Positions 1-8,584 are shown, counted from the first letter of the stretch. The stretch is DNA of 24,033 bases from Bacillota bacterium (GCA_023412845.1 JAEZRH010000041.1:1-24033), one strand, 5' to 3'. Notes: generated by a model not told the origin, from the letters alone. Numbers and translations: made by a program.

Positions 1-1536
1 GAATTAGCCGGCACGCAGCGGATCGATGAGAAAGACGGCCACGGGAACTATTATATCCGCAATCTGCTCGCGGCGGGGGCTAAAAAAGGCGGCGGCTTTA
101 CAAGCTACTATTACCCGAAGCCGGACGGCAAAACGCCGGTGCTGAAACGCACCTTCACCGAAAAATGCGCGGAGTACGGCTGGTTCATCAGCACGGGGGT
201 TTACCAGGACGAGGTGCAGGCCTCCGTCGCGAAATACCAGCAGCTCAAGACCGCGGCGCTGACGCGGATGGCTGTCTCCGGAGCGGCGCTGCTCCTGCTC
301 GGCTGCATCGTGATGGTGTGGATCGCCGCGACCGTGGCGGGACCGCTCAGGCAGATCACCCGCCGCCTGGAGCGGCTCGCGCACGGGGACCTGCATTCCC
401 CTGTGCCGCAGCCCCGTACGCACGACGAGACGCGCGTCATGGCCGACGCGGCCGACGCGATGATCGGCACGCTGCGGGACATGATCGGCGGGATCACCCG
501 CAGCCTCGGCGCAATGGCGCGCGGGGATTTCACCGGTGAGACCAATCTTGTCTGTGAGGGCGACATCGCCCCGGTCGGCGAAGCCATCCGGCAGATCTCG
601 GACTCCCTGCGCGAATCCCTCGCGGGCATCGAGCTTGCCTGCGGACAGGCCGCCTCCGGTTCCGCGCAGGTGTCCGACGCGGCCCAGACCATGGCGGGCG
701 GCACCGTTGTTCAGGAGGAGGCGCTTCGGGAACTGTCGCAGTCGGTCGCGCATTTCTCCGAATACGCCGCTTCCGCTGCGGCTGAATCCGGAGAGGCGAG
801 CCGCAACTCCGCCGAGACGGAGCGCAGGGCCCAGGACGGAAACCTCCGTATGCGGGAGATGATGCAGGCCATCGGGAGGATCCGCACGTCCTCCACGGAG
901 ATCGGCAAGATCGTGAAAGTCATCGACGGCATCGCGTTCCAGACCAATCTTCTGGCGCTCAACGCCTCCGTCGAGGCGGCGCGGGCGGGCAAAGCGGGCA
1001 AGGGGTTCGCCGTCGTGGCCGGAGAGGTCCGCCGGCTTGCTGGACAAAGCGCACAGGCGGCAAAAACCACCGTGCGCCTTGCGGAGGACTGTCTTTCCGC
1101 CGTGGAAAACGGCGGCGGCATCGCGGAACAGACACAGACTGCCCTGGCGGAGATCATGGAAAGCGCGTGGAGCTCCGCCGGATTCGTGCGAGGGATCGCC
1201 GAAGGGGCGGAAAAACAGCGGGAAATGCTGCGCACCGTCGACGGGGAGATGGAACGCATCTCCGCGGTGATCCACACGAATTCCTCGGCGGCACAGCAGA
1301 CCGCGGCGGCCAGCGAGGAGCTCAGGGAGCGGACGGAGGCCATGAGGCGCCTGGCCTCGCGCTTCAAGCTGGAGAAAGCCGCTCCGGGCGCCGCGGAAGG
1401 CGCCGGATCAGTTACCTCTCTTTCAAACGGGAAAACGCCGCCGGCAGGCCGAAAAGTCCCTGCACATAAATACCACATTCCGACTTTCCCTGCTGAAAAA
1501 TTAAGCAAAATAGAAGATTTTGGCTCGTTTTCTTGA
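1..1536 (+). CDS. Methyl-accepting chemotaxis protein (5' end outside window)
   Basis: The reading frame is open from the first base, so the N-terminus lies upstream; 511 residues are visible. They begin inside a periplasmic Cache-type sensor (motifs GNYYIRNL and YGWFISTGVYQDE), followed by TM2 at about residues 90-112, a HAMP domain at about 113-165 and the cytoplasmic MCP signalling domain. The conserved hairpin tip is IDGIAFQTNLLALNASVEAA, at about 309-328. Such receptors pass ligand binding through CheW to the CheA kinase. The C-terminus carries a roughly 40-residue polar tail and no NWETF-type CheR tether. It is a paralogue of the next gene, with the same domain order and near-identical tip. 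The ligand cannot be told from sequence, though the YGWYI-type small Cache fold often binds organic acids or other small metabolites. An ATG at 139 is internal and is not the real start. Confidence 0.95.
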   Translation, partial: ELAGTQRIDEKDGHGNYYIRNLLAAGAKKGGGFTSYYYPKPDGKTPVLKRTFTEKCAEYGWFISTGVYQDEVQASVAKYQQLKTAALTRMAVSGAALLLLGCIVMVWIAATVAGPLRQITRRLERLAHGDLHSPVPQPRTHDETRVMADAADAMIGTLRDMIGGITRSLGAMARGDFTGETNLVCEGDIAPVGEAIRQISDSLRESLAGIELACGQAASGSAQVSDAAQTMAGGTVVQEEALRELSQSVAHFSEYAASAAAESGEASRNSAETERRAQDGNLRMREMMQAIGRIRTSSTEIGKIVKVIDGIAFQTNLLALNASVEAARAGKAGKGFAVVAGEVRRLAGQSAQAAKTTVRLAEDCLSAVENGGGIAEQTQTALAEIMESAWSSAGFVRGIAEGAEKQREMLRTVDGEMERISAVIHTNSSAAQQTAAASEELRERTEAMRRLASRFKLEKAAPGAAEGAGSVTSLSNGKTPPAGRKVPAHKYHIPTFPAEKLSKIEDFGSFS

Positions 1537-1561
1537 CATTCATGCCAAAAACATCCATTAT
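1533..1561 (+). promoter_or_regulatory. Sigma-A promoter for the second chemoreceptor
   Basis: The -35 box TTGACA is at 1533-1538 and the -10-like CATTAT at 1556-1561, with a 17-bp spacer. The -35 overlaps the TGA stop of the upstream receptor gene (1534-1536). The second receptor can therefore be expressed separately from the first. The -10 matches consensus at 4 of 6 positions. Confidence 0.55.
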
Positions 1562-1640
1562 TATGAAAGGCTGCAGAGGTTGTCGGCTCGACCGGACAGC
1601 AGGAGCCGCAGCCATAAAACAGATGGGAATGTGATGAGGG

Positions 1641-3488
1641 ATGATGAAACTCAATCCGGTATGGAAGCAGCAGAGGAAGCAGAAAACAACAGCCAAAGCG
1701 AAAGCAAAAACGGGAAAACAGAGAAAACTTGCAACGGAGCTCACCGTCACGGTTACCCTGTTGATTGCCGCAGTTCTTCTGGTACAGTCCACCATTTCGT
1801 TCATCGGGCTGAACAATGCGTATAATGCGGCGGCCGACGCCGCCCAGAGCGGGTTCGACAACATGATAAAAATGCAGGTGCAGGGCATCGTTTCCGCGCT
1901 GAATTCGAACCACAAGCGCGAACTGAGCGGGGAGATCAACGAGAAAGAGGAAAAGGCGGTCGCCACGGCTATTGTGCGTGACGCGTTCTACGACCACGGC
2001 AACGGTTATTTCTGGGCCGACACCGCCGACGGCACCTGTGCCGTGCATTACCGCCCAGACCTTGTGGGACAGCACCGCATCGACGATAAAGACGAAAAGG
2101 GCACTTATTATATCAGAAACATCATCACTGCCGGCAACCGAGAAGACGGCGGTTACACCGAGTTCTATTATACAAAGCCCGGCAAGGGCGGTACTTTCCT
2201 CAAGCGCGTTTACACGGAAAAATTCGAACCCTACGGCTGGTATATCAGCACCGGGGCATATGAGGACGACATCGAGGCCGCTACGGCGGTCTACCGCATG
2301 GAAAAGCTGCGCGCCCTGGCGGAAATGGCCGCGGCCGGAGCCGTTCTGCTGGCGCTGGGCATCTTTCTCATGATCCGCAGGGCCCGGGCGATTTCCCGCC
2401 CGCTGGCACTTGTAACCGCACGGCTGGAGCAGCTTGCGGAATGCGACCTGCATACCCCCGTGCCGGAGATACATACGGGTAACGAGACGGAAGTGATCGC
2501 GCGCGCGGCTGAAAAAACCGTGCAGAATCTGCGCGGGGTCATTCAGGACATCACCCGGCACCTGGGCCTGATGGCACAGAGCGATTTCACGGTCCGGACA
2601 GACCGCGATTACGCGGGTGACATCGCGCCCATCCGGGATTCCATCGAGAAAATCTCACTGTCGCTCAATGCTTCGCTGCTGCAGATACGCAGCGCGACCG
2701 AGCAGGTGGCCGCGGGCGCCGGACAGGTCTCCGGCGGGGCGCAGTCGCTCGCGCAGGGGACTGCCGAGCAGGCCGCCGCGCTGGAACAGCTTTCGAAATC
2801 CGTCGCGCAGGTGTCGAAGGACGTAAGCGAAAGCGCCGAAAGCGCGGAAACGGCCAGCCGGCTGACCGCGAAAGCGAAGCGCGACGCCGAGGCGGGCCGC
2901 GGCAGGATGAACATCATGGTGGAGGCCATGGCTGAGATTCAGGAGTCTTCCGAAAAAATCGGGAAAATACTTAAAACGATCGACGGCATCGCGTTCCAGA
3001 CGAACATCCTCGCGCTCAACGCCTCGGTGGAGGCGGCCAGAGCGGGCGAGCACGGAAAGGGCTTCACCGTTGTGGCGGAGGAGGTGCGCAACCTTGCCGC
3101 AAAGAGCGCCGAGGCGGCGAAGACGACTTCCCAGCTGATCGAAGAATCAAAACACACGGTGGAGAACGGAAAGCAGATACTGGATTCCGCCGAACAGTCA
3201 CTGGACGCCATTGTCGAAAGCACGAACAAATCCGCCGGCTTTGTTGATAAAATCAGCGAGGGAACCAAAACCCAGGCGGCCGCGCTCGGCGATATCACGA
3301 ACAACGTGAACCAGATCTCCCGCGTGATCCAGACGAACTCGGCGACGGCCGAGCAGAGCGCCGCCGCCAGCGAGGAACTGAACGGCCAGGCGGTGGTGAT
3401 GAAAAAGGAAGTCGAAAGGTTCCAGCTGGACCGCGCCGATGCGGGCGCCCGGGAACTCGAAGCGGAGAACCAGGCCCTTCCCACTTAA
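1641..3488 (+). CDS. Methyl-accepting chemotaxis protein, Cache-HAMP type
   Basis: This is a complete chemoreceptor of 615 residues. A basic, Lys-rich N-terminus precedes TM1 (about 33-55). A single Cache sensor (about 60-195) contains HGNGYFWADTADG, GTYYIRNI and YGWYISTGAYEDDI. TM2 lies at about 212-232, HAMP at about 233-285, and the MCP signalling domain has its tip at IDGIAFQTNILALNASVEAA (about 447-466). The partner is the CheA/CheW array at the inner membrane. GAGGG lies directly before the ATG at 1641, so the in-frame ATG at 1644 may be the preferred start. It sits 104 bp after its paralogue and has its own promoter overlapping that gene's stop. A strong terminator follows. Ligand unknown. 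Confidence 0.96.
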   Translation: MMKLNPVWKQQRKQKTTAKAKAKTGKQRKLATELTVTVTLLIAAVLLVQSTISFIGLNNAYNAAADAAQSGFDNMIKMQVQGIVSALNSNHKRELSGEINEKEEKAVATAIVRDAFYDHGNGYFWADTADGTCAVHYRPDLVGQHRIDDKDEKGTYYIRNIITAGNREDGGYTEFYYTKPGKGGTFLKRVYTEKFEPYGWYISTGAYEDDIEAATAVYRMEKLRALAEMAAAGAVLLALGIFLMIRRARAISRPLALVTARLEQLAECDLHTPVPEIHTGNETEVIARAAEKTVQNLRGVIQDITRHLGLMAQSDFTVRTDRDYAGDIAPIRDSIEKISLSLNASLLQIRSATEQVAAGAGQVSGGAQSLAQGTAEQAAALEQLSKSVAQVSKDVSESAESAETASRLTAKAKRDAEAGRGRMNIMVEAMAEIQESSEKIGKILKTIDGIAFQTNILALNASVEAARAGEHGKGFTVVAEEVRNLAAKSAEAAKTTSQLIEESKHTVENGKQILDSAEQSLDAIVESTNKSAGFVDKISEGTKTQAAALGDITNNVNQISRVIQTNSATAEQSAAASEELNGQAVVMKKEVERFQLDRADAGARELEAENQALPT

Positions 3489-3502
3489 AAGCAACGGCAA
3501 AA

Positions 3503-3541
3503 GACCCGCCCCGCCGGTTTTCGGCGGAGCGGGTCAAATTT
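3503..3541. terminator. Bidirectional intrinsic terminator between convergent genes
   Basis: A 14-bp stem (3503-3516 with 3522-3535, one C-A mismatch on the plus strand) encloses the loop GTTTT. On the plus strand it is followed by AAATTTTTAT. On the minus strand it is followed by TTTTGCC. It lies between the plus-strand receptor gene and the convergent minus-strand coiled-coil gene and can serve both. Confidence 0.85.
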
Positions 3542-3571
3542 TTATCGGTCAGTTCTGTGCGGACGCACGAT

Positions 3572-4090
3572 TCACACCAGCACGTTGAGCGATGCGGTGC
3601 CGGACGGCTTGAGATTTTCGGCCTGTTTTTCCTCCTCGGCCATGCGCTCGGCCTTTCTGGCCTCCTGCTGGGCCTCCTGGGATTTCTGCCGGATCACCTG
3701 GGTGGTCTGGGTCAGCACGGTGTGGATGGACTCGCCGGAGTTCCGCATGGCCACCATGGCGGCTGCGGTGCTGTAATGCAGCGTGGAGACCTCGCCGCGG
3801 GCGGGCGCGGTCCCCTGCCTGCTGCTCTGCTGGAGCTGCGTGATCTGTTCGTCCACTTTCGCGATCAGGTTGTCGAACGCCCGGACCTTGGAACTGATCT
3901 CGACACTCGAGACCCCCTGAGTGCGGGCTTTGGACTGATAATCGTTTTCCATTTTTTTGATCGTTTGTTCGAGATACTGCAGTTCGGCAATCTGCGAAGA
4001 CTGGCCGCTCCCGGCCTGCTGCTTCTCTACCGGCTGTTTGCTGCCGGCCGCCACAATTGCTGCTATGCCTTCTGTTCCCACGTTTTCCAC
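3572..4090 (-). CDS. Hypothetical coiled-coil protein
   Basis: This is an unrecognised soluble protein of up to 172 residues. It has no signal peptide or membrane segment. It is rich in Gln, Glu, Lys and Ala, with predicted helices at about 30-60 (QIAELQYLEQTIKKMENDY), 68-90 and a long charged helix at 125-160 (QKSQEAQQEARKAERMAEEE). The first possible start is GTG at 4090. A second in-frame GTG at 4081 is better placed, because AGGTGG lies just upstream of it and overlaps the first codon; that start gives 169 residues. The gene follows the HD-domain gene by 84 bp with no terminator between, so it may be the last gene of that operon. Function unknown; no family assigned. Confidence 0.7.
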   Translation of the reverse strand: MENVGTEGIAAIVAAGSKQPVEKQQAGSGQSSQIAELQYLEQTIKKMENDYQSKARTQGVSSVEISSKVRAFDNLIAKVDEQITQLQQSSRQGTAPARGEVSTLHYSTAAAMVAMRNSGESIHTVLTQTTQVIRQKSQEAQQEARKAERMAEEEKQAENLKPSGTASLNVLV

Positions 4091-4174
4091 CTGCTTTGCC
4101 TGTAGGATGAATCACAATTCTTCTATTGATATTTATCGAACAGGATTGCAAATAATTTAGCGGGGTTTAAAAAT

Positions 4175-4669
4175 TTAATCTTCCGGAAAGAGAAACAGAA
4201 AATATTCACGACCCGTTTTTGTGCAGAACTGTCTCTCCGCGCCGCGCGCCTGCCGCGGAGAAGCGCCGTCCTCGTACAGGTTCACAAGAAGGTCGGCCTC
4301 CAGCAGGATGCGGTAGTCCGGGCCGTCCACGCCGGAATACGTGTGGTGATGCCCGATGAGGAAACACACGCGGTCGACGAATTCCTCCGGAAGGCTGAAC
4401 GGCGCCAGCAGCTCCCTTGCGACAGGGGGACCTTCAAGCTCCTGATAGCTGCCCGCCGTGGAGCCGTATTTCGCCTCGCAGAGGCGGATGCCGATGTCGT
4501 GCAGAGCGGCGGCCGTTTTGAGCGCGGCGAGGGGAATTTCGCCGAGGCTTTCACGTTCGCCGATGAGCGACGCATAGGCATAGACCTTGAGCGCGTGCTG
4601 GATGCGCTTCGGGTCGCCCGCATTGTAGCGCATCATGGCCGTGACGATTTCGGAAAACGGGACGTTCAT
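4175..4669 (-). CDS. HD-domain phosphohydrolase-like protein
   Basis: The protein has 164 residues and belongs to the HD superfamily of metal-dependent phosphohydrolases. The metal ligands are visible: H25 (IQHALKVYAYA), the H57-D58 doublet (AALHDIG), His107/His108 (IGHHHTYSG) and D126 (LEADLLVN). The compact single-domain form, starting almost directly with the first His helix, resembles small uncharacterised HD proteins that act on nucleotides or other phosphoesters; the substrate cannot be named. Translation appears coupled to the upstream glycosyltransferase. The GAGGAGG ribosome site overlaps that gene's stop codon (4686-4688), although its 11-nt spacing to ATG 4669 is long. No terminator follows the stop, which suggests read-through into the coiled-coil gene. 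Confidence 0.85.
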   Translation of the reverse strand: MNVPFSEIVTAMMRYNAGDPKRIQHALKVYAYASLIGERESLGEIPLAALKTAAALHDIGIRLCEAKYGSTAGSYQELEGPPVARELLAPFSLPEEFVDRVCFLIGHHHTYSGVDGPDYRILLEADLLVNLYEDGASPRQARGAERQFCTKTGREYFLFLFPED

Positions 4670-4685
4670 ATTATAGCTTGCCTCC

Positions 4686-6254
4686 TCAGTTTTTTGTCAG
4701 GCACAGGAACCCGGAACTGCGGGAAACGACCGTGCAGCCCTGTAGCGCGGCGCCGTTCTGTCCGTATTCCTTCGCGCTGATGACGAGCACGCTGCCGGGG
4801 CTGGATAAAAACTCCTTCACGCCGCCGGGCTTGCAGTTGAAGTCGAGATACAGCTCGCCCAGCAGCAGATAACTCTGGTCCCACTGCCCGGGCGTGAGCG
4901 GATTCTCGATCACCAGGTAGGCGTTTTTGCCGTGCAGCCGGCCATCCGAAGCAAGCTGTTGTGCGAGGAACGGCTGGAGGTCGTCCTGATACGAGGGCTG
5001 CAGTACGTTCCACGTGCCGACGTAGGAAGGAATCGCCAGCGCGGCCAGAAGCAGGCAGAGGATCACCTTCGTGCCCGTGAGCTTTTTGCCGCCTTGCATT
5101 GCGCGGGCGAACAAAAGCCCGCCGAGCAGCACGATGGGGAAGAACAGCGGGACGGCGTACCACGTGGTTTTGGTCTGCGCGAGGGAAAACAGGAAAAGCG
5201 GCAGGAAGACCCAGACGAGGTATAGCGGGAAATCCTCCTTCAGATTACCGTCGAGAGGCAGGCCGCCTTCGCGCACGGCGGTCACTTTCAGAAAGGCGAA
5301 ATACAGCCCTATGCACAGCGCGAAAGCCCCCGCCGCGGGTGAAGCGGAGAAAAGCATCTGTATGTAGTAAAACGCTCCGCCGGCGTGGCCTTCCAGGGCC
5401 TGCGCCGAGCGGTTGACCAGGTCGGTGCCCGCCATGCCGCCGAGAAACTTCATCCCGTCGCAGCCGAACCGTGCAGCCGCCCAAAGGAGGGCGGGGCTCA
5501 GGGCACACAGCGCGAAAAGGGCCCATTGCGGCGCGCGGGGCAGGCGGATCCGCTTCGACAGGATGAAATACAAGCCGATCACGCCCAGCACGGGCAGCGC
5601 GTACCAGCTTTTCGCGAGGAACGAAAGGGACAGCAGAAGGCCGCACGCGTAGAGATATCCGATATTTTCACGCACCAGCGCCGCCGAAAAGACGGCGAGC
5701 ACCGCGAACAGCAGGAAAAGGGCATCCGCGTCGCCGTGGCGCGCGAAATGATACCGGTAGAACGGGGCGCAGCAGGAAATGAGCAGCAGCACGGCGAGGG
5801 ACGCGGTTTTGCCGTACCGCCTGCGCGCGAAAAGCCCCGCCGCGAGGGCCGTGAGGCTGAACGCGAGCGCGGAGTAGAAACGCATGCCGAACAGATTGTA
5901 CCCGAAAAGCTTGTACCCGAGCGCGATGCACCAGAAGCTGAGCGGGGGTTTCAGGTTCCAGTAGTCTGGCTGCCCGGCGTAGGTGTTTACGAGAAAATTC
6001 CCGTTTTTCAGCATCTCATAGGCGGAAACCCCGTGGCGCGCCTCGTCCCAGTCGAGTGCGGGGAGCTGCCCGAGCCGGTAAAAACAGTTGAATGCGACCA
6101 CGGCCAGCAGGAGCGCGAAACAGGCGGGATAAAGCCAGACGGGCGCGGAAAATTTCCGTGCCTGCTCCCTCTGCCCGCCCGATCCCGTATGCCTTTCGGA
6201 CTTTATGTTTTGTTTTGAACCTTGCTTCTTATGCTGCCCCATCCCGTTGAACAT
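4686..6254 (-). CDS. ArnT/PMT-like membrane glycosyltransferase
   Basis: A 522-residue polytopic protein of the GT-C fold (dolichyl-phosphate-mannose mannosyltransferase / ArnT-like, PMT_2). A basic cytoplasmic N-terminus (about 1-36) leads into TM1 (about 38-58). The first extracytoplasmic loop holds the characteristic acidic motif LDWDEARHG, with D70-E71 as likely catalytic/metal residues. About ten more hydrophobic segments follow, then a soluble C-terminal domain of about 110 residues. Such enzymes transfer a sugar from a polyprenyl-phosphate donor to lipid, glycan or protein outside the membrane. Donor and acceptor are not evident. The ATG at 6254 has its GGGAG abutting it, so the in-frame ATG at 6242, about 9 nt from the same site, may be the true start. 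It is the first gene of an operon with the HD-domain gene. Confidence 0.88.
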   Translation of the reverse strand: MFNGMGQHKKQGSKQNIKSERHTGSGGQREQARKFSAPVWLYPACFALLLAVVAFNCFYRLGQLPALDWDEARHGVSAYEMLKNGNFLVNTYAGQPDYWNLKPPLSFWCIALGYKLFGYNLFGMRFYSALAFSLTALAAGLFARRRYGKTASLAVLLLISCCAPFYRYHFARHGDADALFLLFAVLAVFSAALVRENIGYLYACGLLLSLSFLAKSWYALPVLGVIGLYFILSKRIRLPRAPQWALFALCALSPALLWAAARFGCDGMKFLGGMAGTDLVNRSAQALEGHAGGAFYYIQMLFSASPAAGAFALCIGLYFAFLKVTAVREGGLPLDGNLKEDFPLYLVWVFLPLFLFSLAQTKTTWYAVPLFFPIVLLGGLLFARAMQGGKKLTGTKVILCLLLAALAIPSYVGTWNVLQPSYQDDLQPFLAQQLASDGRLHGKNAYLVIENPLTPGQWDQSYLLLGELYLDFNCKPGGVKEFLSSPGSVLVISAKEYGQNGAALQGCTVVSRSSGFLCLTKN

Positions 6255-6283
6255 CTCCCATTATGCTGCTGCCTTTTTCTTCC

Positions 6284-6312
6284 ATCATACTAAATTTCGG
6301 GCCAAATGGCAA
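6284..6312 (-). promoter_or_regulatory. Sigma-A promoter for the glycosyltransferase operon
   Basis: On the minus strand the -35 TTGCCA (6307-6312) and the -10 TATGAT (6284-6289) are separated by exactly 17 bp. Predicted transcription starts near 6277, giving a leader of about 25-35 nt. The -35 box lies only about 10 bp downstream of the U-run of the preceding aminomutase terminator. Confidence 0.75.
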
Positions 6313-6320
6313 CTCAAAGC

Positions 6321-6352
6321 ATAAAAAGAGGACCGGCGTCGCCGCCGGCCCT
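6321..6352 (-). terminator. Intrinsic terminator of the aminomutase operon
   Basis: On the minus strand a GC-rich stem AGGGCCGGCG / CGCCGGTCCT (one G-U pair) has a 4-nt loop and is followed by CTTTTTAT. It lies about 20 bp after the aminomutase stop. Confidence 0.85.
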
Positions 6353-6373
6353 TTCTTACATTGATATAGTAGA

Positions 6374-7489
6374 TCAGCGCATCGGGTTGGGGTAGGTGAA
6401 AAGGCGGCCCTCAAAATTGCGGAGCACCGCTTTTTCATCGTCCATGCTGACGATGTATTCCGGCGTGGCGGGCGTTTTGCCGCCGCCGCCCGGCAGATCG
6501 ATCACGAACTCCGGCACGGCGAAGCCGGAGATGAAGCCGCGGACCTGTTTCATAAGGGCGATGCCCGTCGGGACCGGCGTGCGGAAATGCCCGATGCCGC
6601 GCGAAACGTCGCACTGGTACAGATAATAGGGCCGCACGCGGATCGTCGTCAGCTGCGTGAACAGCGTTTTCAGCGTTTCGGCGTCGTCGTTCACGCCGCG
6701 CAGCAGTACGCTCTGGTTGCCCAGGGGAATGCCCGCGTCCGCGATTTTGCTGCAGGCCGCGGCGGAGTCCGGGGTGATCTCCTGCGGATGGTTGAAGTGC
6801 GTGTTGATCCAGATCGGGTGGTACTGTTTCAGCATGGAAAGCAGGTGATCCGTGATGCGCATGGGCATGACCACGGGCGTGCGGGTGCCGATGCGCACGA
6901 CGCCGACGTGCGGAATGGCCCGCAGGCGGCGGATGATGCGTTCCAGCAGATCGTCCGGAAGGACGAGCGGGTCGCCGCCGGAAAGCAGAACGTCGCGGAC
7001 TTCCTCATGCTGTTCGATGTAGCGGAACGCCTCTTCCATACGGCTTTCGTCGAGGGAATAGTCCTCGAACCCGACCATGCGGCGGCGTGTGCAGTGGCGG
7101 CAATACATGGAGCATTTGTGCGTCAGCACGAAAAGTACGCGGTCGGGGTAGCGGTGCACGAGACCGGGTGCCACCTCATATTTATCCTCGCACAGCGGGT
7201 CGGCCATATCGCAGGGCTGAACGTCCAGCTCTTTGGCGGTGGGCACCGCCTGCCGCCGGATGGGGCTGTCCGCGTCCAGCGGGTCGATCAGCGAAGCGTA
7301 GTACGGCGTGACGGCCATGCGGAACCGCCTCAGGCATTTGCCGATCTCTTCCTTTTCCTGTTCCGTCAGGGGGATGACCTTACCGAGACCGTCCGCCGTG
7401 GTGATGCGGTTTTCCATCTGCCAGTGCCAGTCGTTCCATTTGTCTTCCGGGACGTCTTTCCACGGGCCCCGGCTGAGGAAAGTATTCAC
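6374..7489 (-). CDS. kamA: Lysine 2,3-aminomutase (radical SAM, PLP), short form without the zinc site
   Basis: The 371-residue enzyme converts L-lysine to beta-lysine by a radical SAM/PLP mechanism. The cluster motif CSMYCRHC gives C126, C130 and C133. SAM-binding LLSGGDP is at 168-174. PLP lysine K338 lies in PGGGGKTP. D294 (YQCDVSRG) and D331 (FVIDLPGG) correspond to the two Asp residues that bind the substrate epsilon-amino group in Clostridium subterminale KAM, so lysine rather than glutamate is the likely substrate. The protein stops right after LRNFEGRLFTYPNPMR. It lacks the C-terminal CxCxxC zinc ligands of the classical roughly 416-residue enzyme, and the fourth ligand position is Asp269. 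In this it resembles EpmB-like short forms. The GTG start overlaps the upstream stop as GTGA, with GGAGGG 7 nt before it. Confidence 0.92.
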   Translation of the reverse strand: MNTFLSRGPWKDVPEDKWNDWHWQMENRITTADGLGKVIPLTEQEKEEIGKCLRRFRMAVTPYYASLIDPLDADSPIRRQAVPTAKELDVQPCDMADPLCEDKYEVAPGLVHRYPDRVLFVLTHKCSMYCRHCTRRRMVGFEDYSLDESRMEEAFRYIEQHEEVRDVLLSGGDPLVLPDDLLERIIRRLRAIPHVGVVRIGTRTPVVMPMRITDHLLSMLKQYHPIWINTHFNHPQEITPDSAAACSKIADAGIPLGNQSVLLRGVNDDAETLKTLFTQLTTIRVRPYYLYQCDVSRGIGHFRTPVPTGIALMKQVRGFISGFAVPEFVIDLPGGGGKTPATPEYIVSMDDEKAVLRNFEGRLFTYPNPMR

Positions 7490-8526
7490 AGCGCGTCCCT
7501 CCGTTCCCGGGCGGGCGCGTCCATTCCGTACCGGCGAAGCGCGTTCTCCAGCACTTTGAGGATGAGCGTTCTGTAATCCATGCCGCAGAATCCGGCCAGC
7601 ATGGGGTAATCGCTGTACCCGGGCGCGAGGCCGGGCAAGGGGTTGATCTCGATGAAATACGGTGTGCCGTCTTCCGAAAGGCGGAAATCGATGCGCGCGA
7701 AGTCACGGCATTCCAGCGCGTCGAACACGAGCGCGGCGGTCTCTTTCATGCTCCGCGACACGTCCGCCGGGATGTCGGCGGGGCAGCGGTAGTCGATGTA
7801 GCTTTTGTAGTCTTTCTTGACGCGGTAGCTGTAGATGCTGTCCTGCTCATGGGAGCGGTAGACGATCTCCATCGGCTCGAACACCTGCAGGCCGCCGCCG
7901 TTGCCGAGCAGCCCCACGGTGAATTCGCGACCGGCTATGTATTCTTCAATGAGCATGGGCTCGCCGTACAGGCGGAAGTTGCGTTCCAGCAGACCGCGGA
8001 GCTGCGTTTCGTCCCGCGCCACCGCGAGGTCCGTGATCCCTTTGCCGGAGCCTTCCGAATTCGGCTTCACGATGAGCGGGAACCGCAGCAAAGGATCGAG
8101 GCCGGACTGCGGCGATTTTATGAGCTGCCAGGCCGGCGTCTTCACGCCGAAAGAGGTGAGGCAGCGCTTGGTCATCGCCTTGTCGAGCGCGATGCCGAGC
8201 GTCGTTTCGTCCGAACCGGAAAACGGGATCCCCAGAAAGCTGAGAATGGCGGGGGCCTGGGCTTCGCGCCCTCTGCCATTCCTTCCCTCGGCGATGTTGA
8301 ACACAAAGCCGGCTTTCGTGTTTTTGATCTTCTCCGCAAAATCGGCGTCCGCTTCCAGAAGCTCGGCGCCGTAGCCTGCCGATTCGAACACGTCGCGGAT
8401 GGCCCGCACGGTGTCAAGCGAATCGTACTCTGCCTCCATATCTTCCGCGCCCGAAGAAATCCCCTTCTTCAGGTTGTAGGCGATCCCCACTGTCAACGGC
8501 GGGGGGTAGCTGTCATCATCTTCCAT
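7486..8526 (-). CDS. D-Ala-D-Ala ligase-like ATP-grasp enzyme (non-canonical)
   Basis: The 346-residue ATP-grasp ligase has the domain order of Ddl. An N-terminal Rossmann-like part ends in NIAEGRNGRGREAQ (77-90) and GIPFSGSD. The ATP-binding lysine and glycine loop are IVKPNSEGSGKG (152-163). The metal-binding core is CRDFARIDFRL ... FIEINPLPGLAPGYSDYP. True Ddl instead has an HGxxGEDGxxQG-type motif and an NEVNTxPG motif; here both differ (FNIAEG, EINPLPG), so peptidoglycan D-Ala-D-Ala synthesis is unlikely. Such enzymes join a carboxylate to an amine through an acyl phosphate. It overlaps the lysine 2,3-aminomutase gene by 4 bp, so I infer that beta-lysine or a derivative is its substrate or product partner. 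Start ATG 8526 has only a weak ribosome site. Confidence 0.85.
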   Translation of the reverse strand: MEDDDSYPPPLTVGIAYNLKKGISSGAEDMEAEYDSLDTVRAIRDVFESAGYGAELLEADADFAEKIKNTKAGFVFNIAEGRNGRGREAQAPAILSFLGIPFSGSDETTLGIALDKAMTKRCLTSFGVKTPAWQLIKSPQSGLDPLLRFPLIVKPNSEGSGKGITDLAVARDETQLRGLLERNFRLYGEPMLIEEYIAGREFTVGLLGNGGGLQVFEPMEIVYRSHEQDSIYSYRVKKDYKSYIDYRCPADIPADVSRSMKETAALVFDALECRDFARIDFRLSEDGTPYFIEINPLPGLAPGYSDYPMLAGFCGMDYRTLILKVLENALRRYGMDAPARERRDAL

Positions 8527-8584
8527 ACTTCCACACTCGTTTCCTCAATTGTAAATTTTGGAACAACCGGTTTTTGCCCGCTTC

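Noticed and set aside
4..1275. Long minus-strand frame of 423 codons opposite the first chemoreceptor
   Set aside because: It is a shadow of the clearly recognisable MCP on the plus strand, a common effect of high-GC codon use.
6374..7489. Assignment as glutamate 2,3-aminomutase
   Set aside because: Glutamate enzymes replace the two substrate-binding Asp residues by Lys and Asn; both Asp (294 and 331) are present here.
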